Below, piece after piece: positions 53,817 through 63,561 of a DNA stretch of 64,000 bases. The DNA is from Nostoc commune NIES-4072 (GTDB taxonomy: Bacteria; Cyanobacteriota; Cyanobacteriia; Cyanobacteriales; Nostocaceae). Within the stretch, counting starts at the first letter, position 1. Every line of letters begins with the position of its first letter. A program made the position numbers and the translations under genes. The stretch covers positions 1,024,416-1,088,415 of the forward strand of contig NZ_BDUD01000001.1 of NCBI RefSeq assembly GCF_003113895.1, read 5' to 3'. A model generated the notes under the pieces. The model worked only from the letters and a program-made list of their open reading frames with translations. It ran no database searches and had not been told where the DNA came from.

Positions 53817-54299
53817 ATGGGAACAGACCTGATGAAACTGGCGACACAAGCAGTGAAGCAAAAATTTGCTCAATCGGTGGCTTTCATGCAACAAACGAGA
53901 ATGTCTCTTCCGTTCTTGTACGGACACAGTATTGTTTCCTACCGCCTGGGGTTGATTTTTTTATTAGTGGTAGGACTTTGTAGTTGTGGTAGTTTAACCT
54001 CGTCTGGCTTGAATGGGACTAATTTTACAATTGGTACTAATGTCACCCCAATTCGAGAAATTAAACCAGAACAAGACAATAAGGCTACAGTTTACATCCA
54101 AGGTAAGGTGGAGAAGAAAGCTCCTTTGATAAAGCAGTGGGCTTATCAAATTAATGACTCAACTGGCAAAATTTGGGTTATCACCAATCAAAAAAATCTA
54201 AACGAAGGGGCACAAGTGGTGATTAAAGGTAAAATTCGCTACCGAAGTATCCCTTTAGCTGGGAAAGAATTGGGGGAAGTTTATTTAGAAGAAGAGTAA
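53817..54299 (+). CDS. Small lipoprotein with OB-fold-like domain
   Basis: Up to 160 residues from the ATG at 53817; an internal ATG at 53901 gives a more typical signal (SYRLGLIFLLVVGLCSC with Cys57 as lipid site). The mature part (KATVYIQGKVEKKAPLIKQW, then GKIWVITNQKNLNEGAQVVI) resembles a five-stranded OB-fold with alternating hydrophobic residues. No function is recognised. It is followed 20 bases downstream by the Nudix gene, so the two may be co-transcribed. Confidence 0.65.
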   Translation: MGTDLMKLATQAVKQKFAQSVAFMQQTRMSLPFLYGHSIVSYRLGLIFLLVVGLCSCGSLTSSGLNGTNFTIGTNVTPIREIKPEQDNKATVYIQGKVEKKAPLIKQWAYQINDSTGKIWVITNQKNLNEGAQVVIKGKIRYRSIPLAGKELGEVYLEEE

Positions 54300-54319
54300 T
54301 TAGCAATTAAAAATAAGAC

Positions 54320-54757
54320 ATGAATAATCAACCGATACATGTAGCGATCGCAATTCTCTACCAAAAAAATAAGTTTCTCATGCAACTGCGAGATAACATC
54401 CCCGGTATTCTCTACCCTGGTTACTGGGGGCTATTTGGTGGTCATATCGAACCTGGTGAAACACCAGAGGTAGCAGTGAAGCGAGAAATTTTAGAAGAAA
54501 TCGGCTATACCTTACCACCCTTTGGTGAATTTGGCTGTTATACCGACGAAAGAGTTGTTCGTCATGTCTTTCATGCACCACTCTCGGTGGAATTAAATCA
54601 ACTGGTTTTGAATGAAGGCTGGGATATGGGATTATTGACCGTAGAAAATATTTACCAAGGTAGCTGTTATTCACAAAACGCTGGTGAGGTGAGACCTTTG
54701 GGGAATGTGCATCAAAAAATCATGTTGAATTTTATTCAGACAAAGCAACAAACCTAG
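54320..54757 (+). CDS. Nudix hydrolase
   Basis: A 145-residue Nudix protein. The Nudix box at residues 41-63 fits G-x5-E-x7-REU-x-EE-x-GU: Gly41, Glu47, Arg55-Glu56, Glu59-Glu60, Gly62. The N-terminal strand IHVAIAILYQKNKFLMQLRD and YPGYWGLFGGHIEPGET suggest an NDP-sugar, mutT-like or CDP-choline-type substrate, which cannot be fixed. ATG at 54320. Confidence 0.9.
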   Translation: MNNQPIHVAIAILYQKNKFLMQLRDNIPGILYPGYWGLFGGHIEPGETPEVAVKREILEEIGYTLPPFGEFGCYTDERVVRHVFHAPLSVELNQLVLNEGWDMGLLTVENIYQGSCYSQNAGEVRPLGNVHQKIMLNFIQTKQQT

Positions 54758-54907
54758 TGCCGTAAAGTAAAAGTCAAAAGTATTATGAAATAAGCTCTTA
54801 AGGGATTTTAAATGGTTGCTCTATTTACGCCGTGGCGTACTAGTTTATCCTTGCTTGCGTATATTGTAATTGCAGCACGATCTCTTAAATAGGTTATATG
54901 ATTTTTC

Positions 54908-56062
54908 ATGAATCGAAATCAAAGCCAAAATAGAGTTAGAACTCTTGTGGAGTCATCACTAATGCAATCAGCAAATAAACTACCGCGATGGTTAACTCTA
55001 GGATTGGCATTTCCGATTATTATTCTCAACGGCTGGCTATTGCTCCAAGTTATACAATACTTTCAACCTTTAGTTAGCGTTATCGCCGCCGCCATCCTGC
55101 TAGCTTTTGTCTTGAACTATCCAATCCAGTTTCTTCAAGAACAAGGGGTAAAACGCAACGTAGCGATCGCCGGAGTGTTACTTTTGACTCTAGTGGTTTT
55201 AGTGGCTTTAGGTATCACCTTGGTTCCCCGGATTATCCAACAGCTTGTTGAGCTAGCTAATATATTGCCCAGTTGGATTGATTCTGGTACTCAACAGTTG
55301 CAAAATTTCCAAGATTGGGCATTAAGTCAACAACAACTTCCGATTAATTTAAGTGGTTTATTTACCCAAGTTCTTGAACGATTATCTAACCAGCTTCAGT
55401 CTTTCACTGGTAGAATTCTTGGTTTTGCTGTCGATACCATTGGTATTGTGCTGAACGTGCTGCTGGCGGTAGTGCTAACTATCTACCTAATATTAAACGG
55501 TGAACGTCTTTGGGACGGAGTTTTTCAGTGGCTTCCCCGTAATATTGGGTTAAGAGTCCGGGAATTACTTCGAGAGGATTTCCACAATTACTTTATCGGT
55601 CAAGCAACATTGGGAGCTGTGTTAGGAGTAACAATTACACTGGCGTTTTTAGCCCTGCAAGTTCCCTTAGCTCTACTTTTTGGCATCGGTATTGGTTTAT
55701 TTTCTCTCTTCCCCTTTGGTACAGGAGTAGGTATCGCTATAGTAAGTTTGTTGGTAGCGCTGCAAAACTTTTGGTTAGGAGTTGAAGTCTTAGGTGTAGC
55801 TGTTGCGATCGACCAAGTTAATTCTAATTTTATAGCACCGAGAATTCTTGGCAATTTGACTGGGCTAAATCCCGTGTGGGTAGTAATTTCTTTGCTTTTG
55901 GGGGCAAAGTTGGGAGGAGTTCTGGGTTTGTTAATTGCGATTCCTATTGCCAGTTTTATCAAGGATATAACAGATAGCTGGCGAGCTGGCGAGTTTAACA
56001 AGATAGATGATATCGTGACAGAGCCGATAAAGATTACAAGTGAGACAGCAAGAATCTTATAG
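54908..56062 (+). CDS. AI-2E family transporter (second paralogue)
   Basis: A 384-residue membrane protein with the same layout as that at 27309: FVLNYPIQFLQEQGVKRNVA, LVPRIIQQLVELANILPSWI, DTIGIVLNVLLAVVLTIYLI, FGIGIGLFSLFPFGTGVGIA and APRILGNLTGLNPVWVVIS. About eight membrane helices. A 30-residue hydrophilic N-terminal extension precedes the first helix; a start at the internal ATG (54962) is possible. The substrate is unknown. Confidence 0.85.
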   Translation: MNRNQSQNRVRTLVESSLMQSANKLPRWLTLGLAFPIIILNGWLLLQVIQYFQPLVSVIAAAILLAFVLNYPIQFLQEQGVKRNVAIAGVLLLTLVVLVALGITLVPRIIQQLVELANILPSWIDSGTQQLQNFQDWALSQQQLPINLSGLFTQVLERLSNQLQSFTGRILGFAVDTIGIVLNVLLAVVLTIYLILNGERLWDGVFQWLPRNIGLRVRELLREDFHNYFIGQATLGAVLGVTITLAFLALQVPLALLFGIGIGLFSLFPFGTGVGIAIVSLLVALQNFWLGVEVLGVAVAIDQVNSNFIAPRILGNLTGLNPVWVVISLLLGAKLGGVLGLLIAIPIASFIKDITDSWRAGEFNKIDDIVTEPIKITSETARIL

Positions 56063-56451
56063 TTAAAATTCAATTTCTAAGTTAAGAGAAATGGACAATG
56101 TTGACTATTTATCAAAATGTCTATTCTTTGCTTATTACTTGTTTTTTGCCCTCAAGTTTTACGGTAAGCTTTCCTAAATTTGTTAAGAATTCAAAGAAAC
56201 TCAGTCCCTTGGCTAAAAGCAGATATGCATTGTAGTTGACCACCGTGTTTTTCTACAATAATTTGATAGCTAATAGATAGACCTAATCTAGTTCATTTGC
56301 CAACAGGTTTAGTGCTGAAAAAGGGGTCAGCCCCTTCGGGGAAGTCAAAAGTCAAAAGTTTTGAACCCCATAAATAAATTTAGGGGCTTGAGTTAACTGA
56401 CGTAGGAAATATGCGCTATGCCACTCGTTATACATTTTTTTTCTTCTCCAT

Positions 56452-56544
56452 TAGGACTTACGCAAAAATTGCTAAAAAGCTTAATTTCTCGAACCGCCAA
56501 GACGCCAAGAGCGCCGAGAATTCGTAGAGTGTGCGTAAGTCCTA
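56452..56544. mobile_element. 93-bp MITE-like element
   Basis: TAGGACTTACGCA (56452-56464) and TGCGTAAGTCCTA (56532-56544) are perfect 13-bp terminal inverted repeats. Inside is CCGCCAAGACGCCAAGAGCG, a sequence frequent in Nostoc repeats. No transposase and no clear target duplication. Confidence 0.75.
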
Positions 56545-56588
56545 GATATAAGGGGTGGGGTTCTTATTTTTAATTTATGCAAGAGGTC

Positions 56589-56618
56589 TATTAACCCTTG
56601 GATAACCCAAGCTTTACT
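56589..56618 (+). promoter_or_regulatory. Candidate PHO box upstream of phoD
   Basis: TATTAACC-CTT-GGATAACC-CAA-GCTTTACT: three 8-bp direct units spaced by 3 bp, the first two fitting the cyanobacterial Pho box (PyTTAAPyPy-A/T), the third weakly. It is about 67 bases upstream of the phoD ATG. Confidence 0.5.
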
Positions 56619-56684
56619 TGTTGGGATAAGAGAATGTGCTAAACACTTATTCTGTAATACTTCTTAAGCTTGGCATTATTTATC

Positions 56685-58286
56685 ATGGAATCTAATCGCC
56701 CATCGCAACTAAACCGTCGCCAGTTTTTACTCCGTTCAACTATCACAGCAGGTGGAATTATTGCCACAAATCTTGTATCGAAATCACAAGTTTTTGCCCA
56801 AGCGCCTGCAATTATCACCTCTGACAAAATGCGTCCTGCTATACCTTATGGTGTAGCTAGCGGAGATATTTCCAAAGATAGCATTGTTATTTGGAGCCGT
56901 AGCGATCGCCCCGCCAAAATGATCGTAGAATACTCTACCAGCGAATCTTTTAAAAATGTCCGGCGAGTTGTGGGGCCCAATGCTTTAAAAAATAGCGACT
57001 TTACAGCACGACTTTATCTGAGGAACTTACCCCCAGACCAAAAATTATTTTATCGAGTGATTTTCCAAGATTTAGATTATAAAGGCACTTACAGCGCTCC
57101 TGTCAAAGGCACTTTCCGCACTCCCCCCAAATCTGGGCGAGATATATTCTTTGTGTGGGGTGGTGACACTGCTGGTCAAGGATGGGGGATTAATCCTGAT
57201 TTCGGTGGGATGAAAATTTACGAAACTATGCGCCAACTTCACCCCGACTTTTTCATTCATTCTGGCGATAATATTTATGCTGATGGCCCGATTCAATCAG
57301 AAGTAACTTTAGACGACGGCACTATTTGGAAAAACATCACTACACCAGAAAAATCCAAAGTAGCAGAAACTCTCACAGAATTTCGTGGCAACTATATCTA
57401 CAATTTGCTGGATGAAAACATCAAGCGTTTCAACGCTGAAGTTCCCATATTAGCACAGTGGGACGACCACGAAACCACAAATAATTGGTATCCTGGAGAA
57501 GTTCTCCTTAACGATGACCGCTACACAGTTAAGGATGTTAACTTACTAGCCCAAAGGGCAAGACAAGCATTTTTGGAATATCTACCTATTGGGTATGAAA
57601 CAAATGATCCAGATAAAACGAAAATTTATCGCTCCTTTAACTATGGCCCATTATTAGACATTTTCATGCTGGATGAGCGTACTTACCGGGGGCCCAACTC
57701 TCCCAATAATCAGCCAGTACCGAGTAAAAAAACAGACTTTTTGAGTAAAAAACAAGTGGAATGGTTGAAAAGACAATTGCTCTCATCAAAAGCAACATGG
57801 AAAGTGATTGCGAGTGATATGCCTTTGGGACTGATAGTTAAAGACGGTAGCACTGATTTTGAAGCTTGGGCTAATGGAGATGGCCCAGCTTTAGGAAGAG
57901 AATTAGAACTTGCCGATTTACTACGATTTATCAAAAATAAAAATATCCAGAATGTTGTTTGGTTAACTGCTGATGTACATTATGCAGCTGCCCACTATTA
58001 CAACCCCGCTAAAGCACAGTTTACCGACTTTAAGCCTTTTTGGGAGTTTGTCGCTGGGCCTCTTAACTCTGGTACATTTGGCCCTAATGAATTGGAAAAT
58101 ACCTTTGGGCCACAATTAATATTTCAAAGTCTTCCTCCAGGTACGAAAGCAAATCGACCCCCAAGTGAAGGTTTGCAATTCTTTGGAGGAGTTAAAATTA
58201 ATGGAAATACAAAAGTGATGACGGTAACACTGCGTAACTTGGTAGGAAAAATTGTTTACAGTGTAGATTTACCGCCAGAAAAATAA
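56685..58286 (+). CDS. phoD: PhoD-type alkaline phosphatase, Tat-exported
   Basis: A 533-residue protein from the ATG at 56685. The N-terminus has a twin-arginine signal (LNRRQFLLRSTITAGGIIAT, cleavage after FAQ). The PhoD N-terminal Ig-like domain (AIPYGVASGDISKDSIVIWS) is followed by the metallophosphatase core: WGGDTAGQGWG, FFIHSGDNIYADG, LAQWDDHETTNNW, MLDERTYRG and VVWLTADVHYAAAHYYN. Such enzymes use Ca/Fe and release phosphate from phosphodiesters and monoesters in the periplasm. A candidate PHO box upstream fits induction under phosphate limitation. An in-frame TTG at 56670 is less likely. Confidence 0.92.
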   Translation: MESNRPSQLNRRQFLLRSTITAGGIIATNLVSKSQVFAQAPAIITSDKMRPAIPYGVASGDISKDSIVIWSRSDRPAKMIVEYSTSESFKNVRRVVGPNALKNSDFTARLYLRNLPPDQKLFYRVIFQDLDYKGTYSAPVKGTFRTPPKSGRDIFFVWGGDTAGQGWGINPDFGGMKIYETMRQLHPDFFIHSGDNIYADGPIQSEVTLDDGTIWKNITTPEKSKVAETLTEFRGNYIYNLLDENIKRFNAEVPILAQWDDHETTNNWYPGEVLLNDDRYTVKDVNLLAQRARQAFLEYLPIGYETNDPDKTKIYRSFNYGPLLDIFMLDERTYRGPNSPNNQPVPSKKTDFLSKKQVEWLKRQLLSSKATWKVIASDMPLGLIVKDGSTDFEAWANGDGPALGRELELADLLRFIKNKNIQNVVWLTADVHYAAAHYYNPAKAQFTDFKPFWEFVAGPLNSGTFGPNELENTFGPQLIFQSLPPGTKANRPPSEGLQFFGGVKINGNTKVMTVTLRNLVGKIVYSVDLPPEK

Positions 58287-58403
58287 ATCCTCAAAAACTT
58301 AGCGAAAAATAGCCAGTTAGATAGAGTAATTACACAATTTTTTACTCTGTCTACTGGCTTTGCTGTTTTTACTGAAAGAATATATAGCAATCTGATTCGC
58401 TTT

Positions 58404-58676
58404 TTGCTCTACACCGAATGGGTGATGCTCACCTGTTGCGGTTCACTCGCTGTAATTGAAGGTCTAAAACACCGAAGTATACCTGTTCAACATGTGCTGA
58501 TCTTGATGGTGCTTGGTTTTATGGGTCTGAGATTACCAAGCGGTCATACCTGGGTGAAAGTGCTTTATACTGCGATCGCAATCTTACCGACGCTGTATCT
58601 GATTGTGGTGATTCGCAGTTGCTTTTTATTTGAATCACTTGGGCGCTCACCTTTTAAACCGCCTCAATTTGGGTAA
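58404..58676 (+). CDS. Small hydrophobic protein (hypothetical)
   Basis: A frame of up to 90 residues; likely starts are TTG at 58404, GTG at 58422 or ATG at 58425. It contains two or three hydrophobic stretches (SIPVQHVLILMVLGFMGLRL and VLYTAIAILPTLYLIVVIRS), so a small membrane protein is likely. No family is recognised and no Shine-Dalgarno stands out. It lies downstream of phoD on the same strand. Confidence 0.4.
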   Translation: MLYTEWVMLTCCGSLAVIEGLKHRSIPVQHVLILMVLGFMGLRLPSGHTWVKVLYTAIAILPTLYLIVVIRSCFLFESLGRSPFKPPQFG

Positions 58677-58819
58677 CCGATCGCAGATGGCTATTTATAG
58701 TGTTTAGAGTTTTTTGGATAATTTATGCAATGGAGCGATCGCACTAAAAGGGTAAAAATGCTTGAGCGATCGTCACTGGTACGAGCTAAATTTAGATAGG
58801 TAGAGTTTTGGGGTTTATC

Positions 58820-60199
58820 ATGCTTAAACAACTCATCTTAGAGAACTGGAAAAGTTTCCGTTATGCGCAGCTTCCACTTGACCCATTGACTGTTCTGATT
58901 GGTACAAACGCAAGTGGTAAATCTAATGTAGCTGAAGCGTTAGAGTTGCTCAAAAGAATCGTCAGAGGTGAGGATATTGAAGTAGCTTTAGAAGGAAATA
59001 AAACTCTTTCTTCTATTCGGGGCGGTGTTGAATGGGCTGCTCTTAAACCAGAAAATCAATTTATATTAAAACTAATAGTTCAAGGTGAAGATGATAAGAC
59101 AGATTATTTTTATAGTATTACAGTACAGACTAAACCAGATGTTCATATTGTCCAAGAATCTCTTGAGATACAAAAAATATCATCAAATTTTCAGAGTAAT
59201 AATGAAACATTAATTAATAATATTTTATTAAGTAATAAATCATATTTGTCAGAAGTTAATCACTTATTTGCACAAGGAAAAAAGAAACATGATAAGTTGA
59301 AGCTGGCAATTAATAAATTAAATAATGATAACCAAGAGTTATTAAAAAATTTTAATGCATTAAAAGAAAATCTAACTAATAATGAGGCAAAAGCTGAAAT
59401 AATTATTGAAGAAATAAAAAATGTCAAGAATCAAACGAATAAAATGATTGAAATAATTTATGAAAATGATAATAATTTTGATTTACTTAGTAATTATCTT
59501 AAGGTAATGAATATCATAATTAATAAAATTAGTAGTATTTTTATATTAAATCCTATTCCTTCTACGATGCGCGATTATTCACGCTTATCTGACATCTTAG
59601 AAAGCGATGGTTCTAATATTGCTGGTGTACTAGCAGCATTGGATAACGAACAAAAAGCCGAAGTCGAATCAACTCTATCAGCCTACATCAAAGATTTCCC
59701 TGAAGGAGATATTAAAACAGTATTTGCAGAACCAATTGGTAGACTTAAAACTGATGCGATGCTTTACTGTGAAGAAGAATGGAAACCTGGAGAGATGACA
59801 TTAATAGATGCTAGAAGTATGTCAGATGGAACTTTACGCTTTCTAGCAATCCTCACAGCATTACTTACTAGACCAGAAGGAAGTCAACTAGTAATTGAAG
59901 AAATAGATAATGGGCTTCATCCCTCACGTGCAGAATTACTGGTAAGAATACTGCGGGAGGTTGGCAGCAAAAGAAAAATTGATATTTTAATTACTACTCA
60001 TAACCCAGCCTTACTTGATGCTTTAGGCCCAGAGATAGTTCCTTTTGTGGTTGTCGCACACCGCAATAAAGAAACTGGAGAAAGCAAGCTTACACTTTTA
60101 GAAGATATTGAAAATCTTCCTCTTTTGTTAGCATCAGGTACTTTAGGCAAACTAGCAACTAAAGGTGCAATTGAAAAGAGCCTTTCTGATAATAAGTAA
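58820..60199 (+). CDS. AAA (AAA_21/OLD-like) ATPase of a two-gene module
   Basis: 459 residues from the ATG at 58820 (MLKQLILENWKSFRYAQLPL). Walker A is GTNASGKSN at 28-36; the ABC-like signature is SMSDGTLRFLA, Walker B QLVIEEIDNG, and the switch histidine lies in ITTHNP. Between the N- and C-terminal halves is a coiled coil of about 130 residues, rich in Asn, Lys and Ile and encoded by very AT-rich DNA (59150-59570). No TOPRIM nuclease domain follows. The next gene, 8 bases downstream, encodes a PIN-like protein. AAA_15/21 ATPases paired with a nuclease are typical of phage-defence modules (compare PARIS, RloAB), and this pair is likely of that type; the exact system is unrecognised. Confidence 0.85.
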   Translation: MLKQLILENWKSFRYAQLPLDPLTVLIGTNASGKSNVAEALELLKRIVRGEDIEVALEGNKTLSSIRGGVEWAALKPENQFILKLIVQGEDDKTDYFYSITVQTKPDVHIVQESLEIQKISSNFQSNNETLINNILLSNKSYLSEVNHLFAQGKKKHDKLKLAINKLNNDNQELLKNFNALKENLTNNEAKAEIIIEEIKNVKNQTNKMIEIIYENDNNFDLLSNYLKVMNIIINKISSIFILNPIPSTMRDYSRLSDILESDGSNIAGVLAALDNEQKAEVESTLSAYIKDFPEGDIKTVFAEPIGRLKTDAMLYCEEEWKPGEMTLIDARSMSDGTLRFLAILTALLTRPEGSQLVIEEIDNGLHPSRAELLVRILREVGSKRKIDILITTHNPALLDALGPEIVPFVVVAHRNKETGESKLTLLEDIENLPLLLASGTLGKLATKGAIEKSLSDNK

Positions 60200-60207
60200 A
60201 ATTAAAT

Positions 60208-60732
60208 ATGAGAAAGGTTTTGATTATTGACACATCCATACTTTGTGTATACTTGGGTGTCCCTGGTAAAGAGACTTGTGGTTCTGATAATGATAAATGG
60301 GATAAAAAAAGAGTTGAAACCCGTTTTCTGGAAGAAGAAAAACAAGGTGCAAAGTTTATACTACCAATAGCAACAATTATAGAAACTGGTAATCACATTG
60401 CACAAGCTAACTCTAAGCGATATGAAATTGCTCAAGCTTTCGGTAATATTTTAGTGAAAGTAGCAGATGGAGTTATACCTTGGGGAGTTTTTGAAACTCA
60501 AGTGGGTGAACTTTGGAATTCAGAGCAATTGAAACAGTTGGCTACTGAATGGCCTACTCTAGCATGTAGAAAAATTTCTATCGGAGATGCGACAATTAAG
60601 ACTGTGGCTGAATATTACGCCAAAACCAGTAGTACATTTCAAGTAGAAATTTTTACGGGCGATGGGGGACTCAAGGCTTATGAACCAGCTACCCCAGCAC
60701 CTACGCGTCGTAGCAGTCGAACAAAAAGGTAA
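60208..60732 (+). CDS. PIN-like nuclease partner of the AAA ATPase
   Basis: A 174-residue protein with the acidic residues of a PIN domain in the right order: Asp8 (LIIDTSILC), Glu59 (IIETGNH), Asp127 (IGDATI) and Asp152 (FTGDGGL). The strands around them are hydrophobic as expected. The C-terminal 20 residues are basic and disordered (TRRSSRTKR). PIN domains cut RNA, often tRNA or mRNA. Eight bases separate it from the ATPase gene, so co-expression is near certain. The inference is that the ATPase controls or activates the nuclease. ATG at 60208. Confidence 0.7.
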   Translation: MRKVLIIDTSILCVYLGVPGKETCGSDNDKWDKKRVETRFLEEEKQGAKFILPIATIIETGNHIAQANSKRYEIAQAFGNILVKVADGVIPWGVFETQVGELWNSEQLKQLATEWPTLACRKISIGDATIKTVAEYYAKTSSTFQVEIFTGDGGLKAYEPATPAPTRRSSRTKR

Positions 60733-60797
60733 AATATCCTTGAGCGATCGCCCTTTGCCTATAACATCACGTTATCATCGGATATTGTGGAATTTCC

Positions 60798-63434
60798 GTG
60801 CGTAACTCGATAGCATCTATGACTGCCTTTCACTCTGAAACTCCATCTCCCAAACCGGATGCAAGTACTTTTATTTCTGACCATCAACAGGTGGATCGCA
60901 GTAAGCTAAGTCAAATGTACTTGCATTATGTCGAGACGAAGGATAAATATCCTCACGCGGTATTGCTGTATCGGGTAGGAGATTTCTTTGAATGCTATTT
61001 CCAAGATGCTGTAAAACTAGCGCAAGAATTGGAATTAGTTCTCACCAGTAAGCAAGCAGGGGAACAGGGACGAGTGGCGATGTCTGGTGTTCCGCACCAC
61101 GCTTGGGAACGCTACGCAACGCTACTGGTAGAAAAAGGCTATGCAGTGGTAATTTGCGACCAAGTAGAAGATGCTTCTGAAGCTGCTGGTAGATTGGTGC
61201 GACGAGAAGTAACGCGCATCCTGACTCCTGGTACTTTGCTGGAAGAAGGAATGCTCAAATCAAGTCGCAATAACTACCTTGCAGCAGTAGTAATTGCCGC
61301 TAATCATTGGGGTTTAGCTTATGCAGACATCTCCACAGGCGAATTTCTCACAACTCAAGGCAGTGATTTAGAACATTTAACACAGGAATTAATGCGCTTG
61401 CAACCTTCAGAGGTGTTAGTTCCGACAAATGCGCCCGATTTAGGTAGTTTGCTGCGTCCGGGAGAAACTTCGCCACATCTTCCCCAGTGTTTGCCACCAT
61501 CATTTTGTTATAGTTTGCGATCGCAAGTACCATTTTCCCAAGGCGAAGCTAGACCTAGATTATTGCAGAAATTTAAGGTGCGATCGCTCGAAGGACTCGG
61601 TTGCGATCATCTTCCGCTTGCCGTTCGTGCGGCTGGTGGTCTTCTGGAATACTTGGAAGATACTCAAAAAGAAAACCCAGTTACCCTTCAAAGACTCCGC
61701 ACCTACACTGTCACTGACTATTTAATTGTTGACAATCAAACCCGCCGTAACCTGGAAATTACTCAAACCGTCCGGGATGGCACTTTTCACGGTTCCCTAC
61801 TCTGGGCATTAGATAGAACTAATACAGCGATGGGCGGGCGGGCTTTGCGGCGGTGGTTGTTGCAACCGCTAATCGATATTAAAGGCATTCGGGCACGTCT
61901 TGATACCATCGAAGAATTGATGGAAAATACGCCCCTGCGTCAAGATTTGCGGCAACTGTTACGCCAAATTTATGATTTGGAACGCCTCACAGGCAGGGCG
62001 GGTTCTGGTACAGCTAATGCTAGAGATTTAGTAGCTTTGGCAGATTCCCTCTCACGCTTACCAGAATTATCCAGCTTGGTAACTGAAGCGCGTTCTCCAT
62101 TTCTCAAAGCTTTACAGAAAGTCCCAACTGTGTTGGAAGAATTAGCACACAAATTACACGCACATCTTGTGGAGTCGCCACCCATACTAATCAAAGAAGG
62201 CGGATTGATTCGCCCTAGTGTAAATCCCCTATTAGATGAGAGAAAGGCAACTGTAGAAGCAGACCAGCAATGGATTGCTAATTTAGAAGTTGATGAAAGG
62301 GCTAAGACGGGAATTCCGAGTTTGAAGGTAGGATTTAACAAAACCTTTGGTTATTATATAAGTATTTCCCGCAGCAAAGCTGACCAAGTACCCGCTAATT
62401 ACATCCGCAAGCAAACTCTGACCAATGAGGAACGTTACATCACCCCAGATTTGAAGGAACGGGAAGCCCGAATTCTCACAGCACGGGATGATTTAAATCA
62501 ATTAGAATATGAGATTTTTACGGCGTTGCGCGAAGAGGTAGCACAAGAGGCGGAAGTAATTCGTAATCTGTCTCGTGCAGTCGCGGCGGCAGATGTGTTG
62601 TGTGGTTTGGCTGAGTTAGCGGTGCATCAAGGTTACTGTCGTCCAGAAATGTTGTCAGGAAGGGAGATCAATATTGTCGATGGGCGTCATCCAGTGGTGG
62701 AACAGTCTTTACCTGCGGGTTTCTTTGTGCCGAATTCGACTCAATTGGGGAGTAGGGAATCGGGAGTAGGGAGTAGTGAAGAAGAAATTTCCCCACTCCC
62801 CACTCCCAACTCCCAATTCCCTGACTTAATCATCCTTACCGGGCCGAATGCAAGTGGCAAAAGTTGTTATTTGCGTCAGGTGGGATTGATTCAGTTAATG
62901 GCGCAGATTGGTAGTTTTGTACCAGCTAGGTTTGCTAGATTGGGAATATGCGATCGCATTTTCACGCGTGTAGGTGCAGTAGATGATCTTGCAACTGGTC
63001 AATCTACGTTCATGGTAGAAATGAATGAAACGGCAAATATTCTCAACCATGCCACATCTAGGTCGCTGGTATTGTTAGATGAAATTGGTCGTGGGACAGC
63101 AACTTTTGATGGTCTTTCCATCGCTTGGGCGGTGGCGGAATACATAGCAGTAGATATTCGGGCGCGGACAATTTTTGCTACTCATTATCATGAGTTGAAT
63201 GAACTGGCTAGCATTCTACCGAATGTGGCTAACTATCAAGTAACAGTGAAGGAATTACCCGACCAAATTATCTTTTTGCATCAAGTCCAACCCGGAGGTG
63301 CTGATAAGTCTTATGGAATTGAGGCGGGAAGATTGGCGGGTTTACCAGCCGTAGTTATTCAACGAGCAAAACAAGTAATGGGGCAAATTGAGAAACACAG
63401 TAAGATTGCGATGGGGTTGCAAAATCTGGATTGA
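60798..63434 (+). CDS. mutS: DNA mismatch repair protein MutS
   Basis: 878 residues from GTG at 60798; an ATG at 60819 is a good alternative ([20 protein letters not shown]). Mismatch-binding domain: [20 protein letters not shown] with the Phe-x-Glu motif (FFE). Clamp and lever domains follow, then the ATPase: [39 protein letters not shown] and [10 protein letters not shown]. Just before Walker A, codons from about 62742-62821 encode a stretch ([20 protein letters not shown], then TPNSQF) derived from GGGAGTAGGGA / CCCCACTCCCAA repeat DNA, inserted in frame. No mutL is adjacent. Confidence 0.94.
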   Translation: MRNSIASMTAFHSETPSPKPDASTFISDHQQVDRSKLSQMYLHYVETKDKYPHAVLLYRVGDFFECYFQDAVKLAQELELVLTSKQAGEQGRVAMSGVPHHAWERYATLLVEKGYAVVICDQVEDASEAAGRLVRREVTRILTPGTLLEEGMLKSSRNNYLAAVVIAANHWGLAYADISTGEFLTTQGSDLEHLTQELMRLQPSEVLVPTNAPDLGSLLRPGETSPHLPQCLPPSFCYSLRSQVPFSQGEARPRLLQKFKVRSLEGLGCDHLPLAVRAAGGLLEYLEDTQKENPVTLQRLRTYTVTDYLIVDNQTRRNLEITQTVRDGTFHGSLLWALDRTNTAMGGRALRRWLLQPLIDIKGIRARLDTIEELMENTPLRQDLRQLLRQIYDLERLTGRAGSGTANARDLVALADSLSRLPELSSLVTEARSPFLKALQKVPTVLEELAHKLHAHLVESPPILIKEGGLIRPSVNPLLDERKATVEADQQWIANLEVDERAKTGIPSLKVGFNKTFGYYISISRSKADQVPANYIRKQTLTNEERYITPDLKEREARILTARDDLNQLEYEIFTALREEVAQEAEVIRNLSRAVAAADVLCGLAELAVHQGYCRPEMLSGREINIVDGRHPVVEQSLPAGFFVPNSTQLGSRESGVGSSEEEISPLPTPNSQFPDLIILTGPNASGKSCYLRQVGLIQLMAQIGSFVPARFARLGICDRIFTRVGAVDDLATGQSTFMVEMNETANILNHATSRSLVLLDEIGRGTATFDGLSIAWAVAEYIAVDIRARTIFATHYHELNELASILPNVANYQVTVKELPDQIIFLHQVQPGGADKSYGIEAGRLAGLPAVVIQRAKQVMGQIEKHSKIAMGLQNLD
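62742..62821. repeat. STRR-like repeat embedded in mutS
   Basis: GGGGAGTAGGGAATCGGGAG and GTAGGGAGTAG on one side, CCCCACTCCCCACTCCC and AACTCCCAATTCC on the other, able to pair into a long imperfect hairpin. Same family as the GGGAGTAGGGA repeats after pdxJ. It keeps the reading frame. Confidence 0.8.
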
Positions 63435-63561
63435 TATCTTACCGCATTTCTTTAACAATGTAGACCTATACATTGCGTGTTGATGTAGCAAAATAGTACC
63501 AAAATCGATAACAGTTCATAAATTGCTATTATGTAAGTACGTGATGTACATACTCTTAAAG

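Larger units (their letters stand above)
56063..56684. other. 0.6-kb spacer upstream of phoD
   Basis: It holds a MITE-like element (56452-56544), a candidate PHO box (56589-56618), and AAGTCAAAAGTCAAAAG heptamer repeats at 56342-56358. No gene is seen. Confidence 0.6.
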
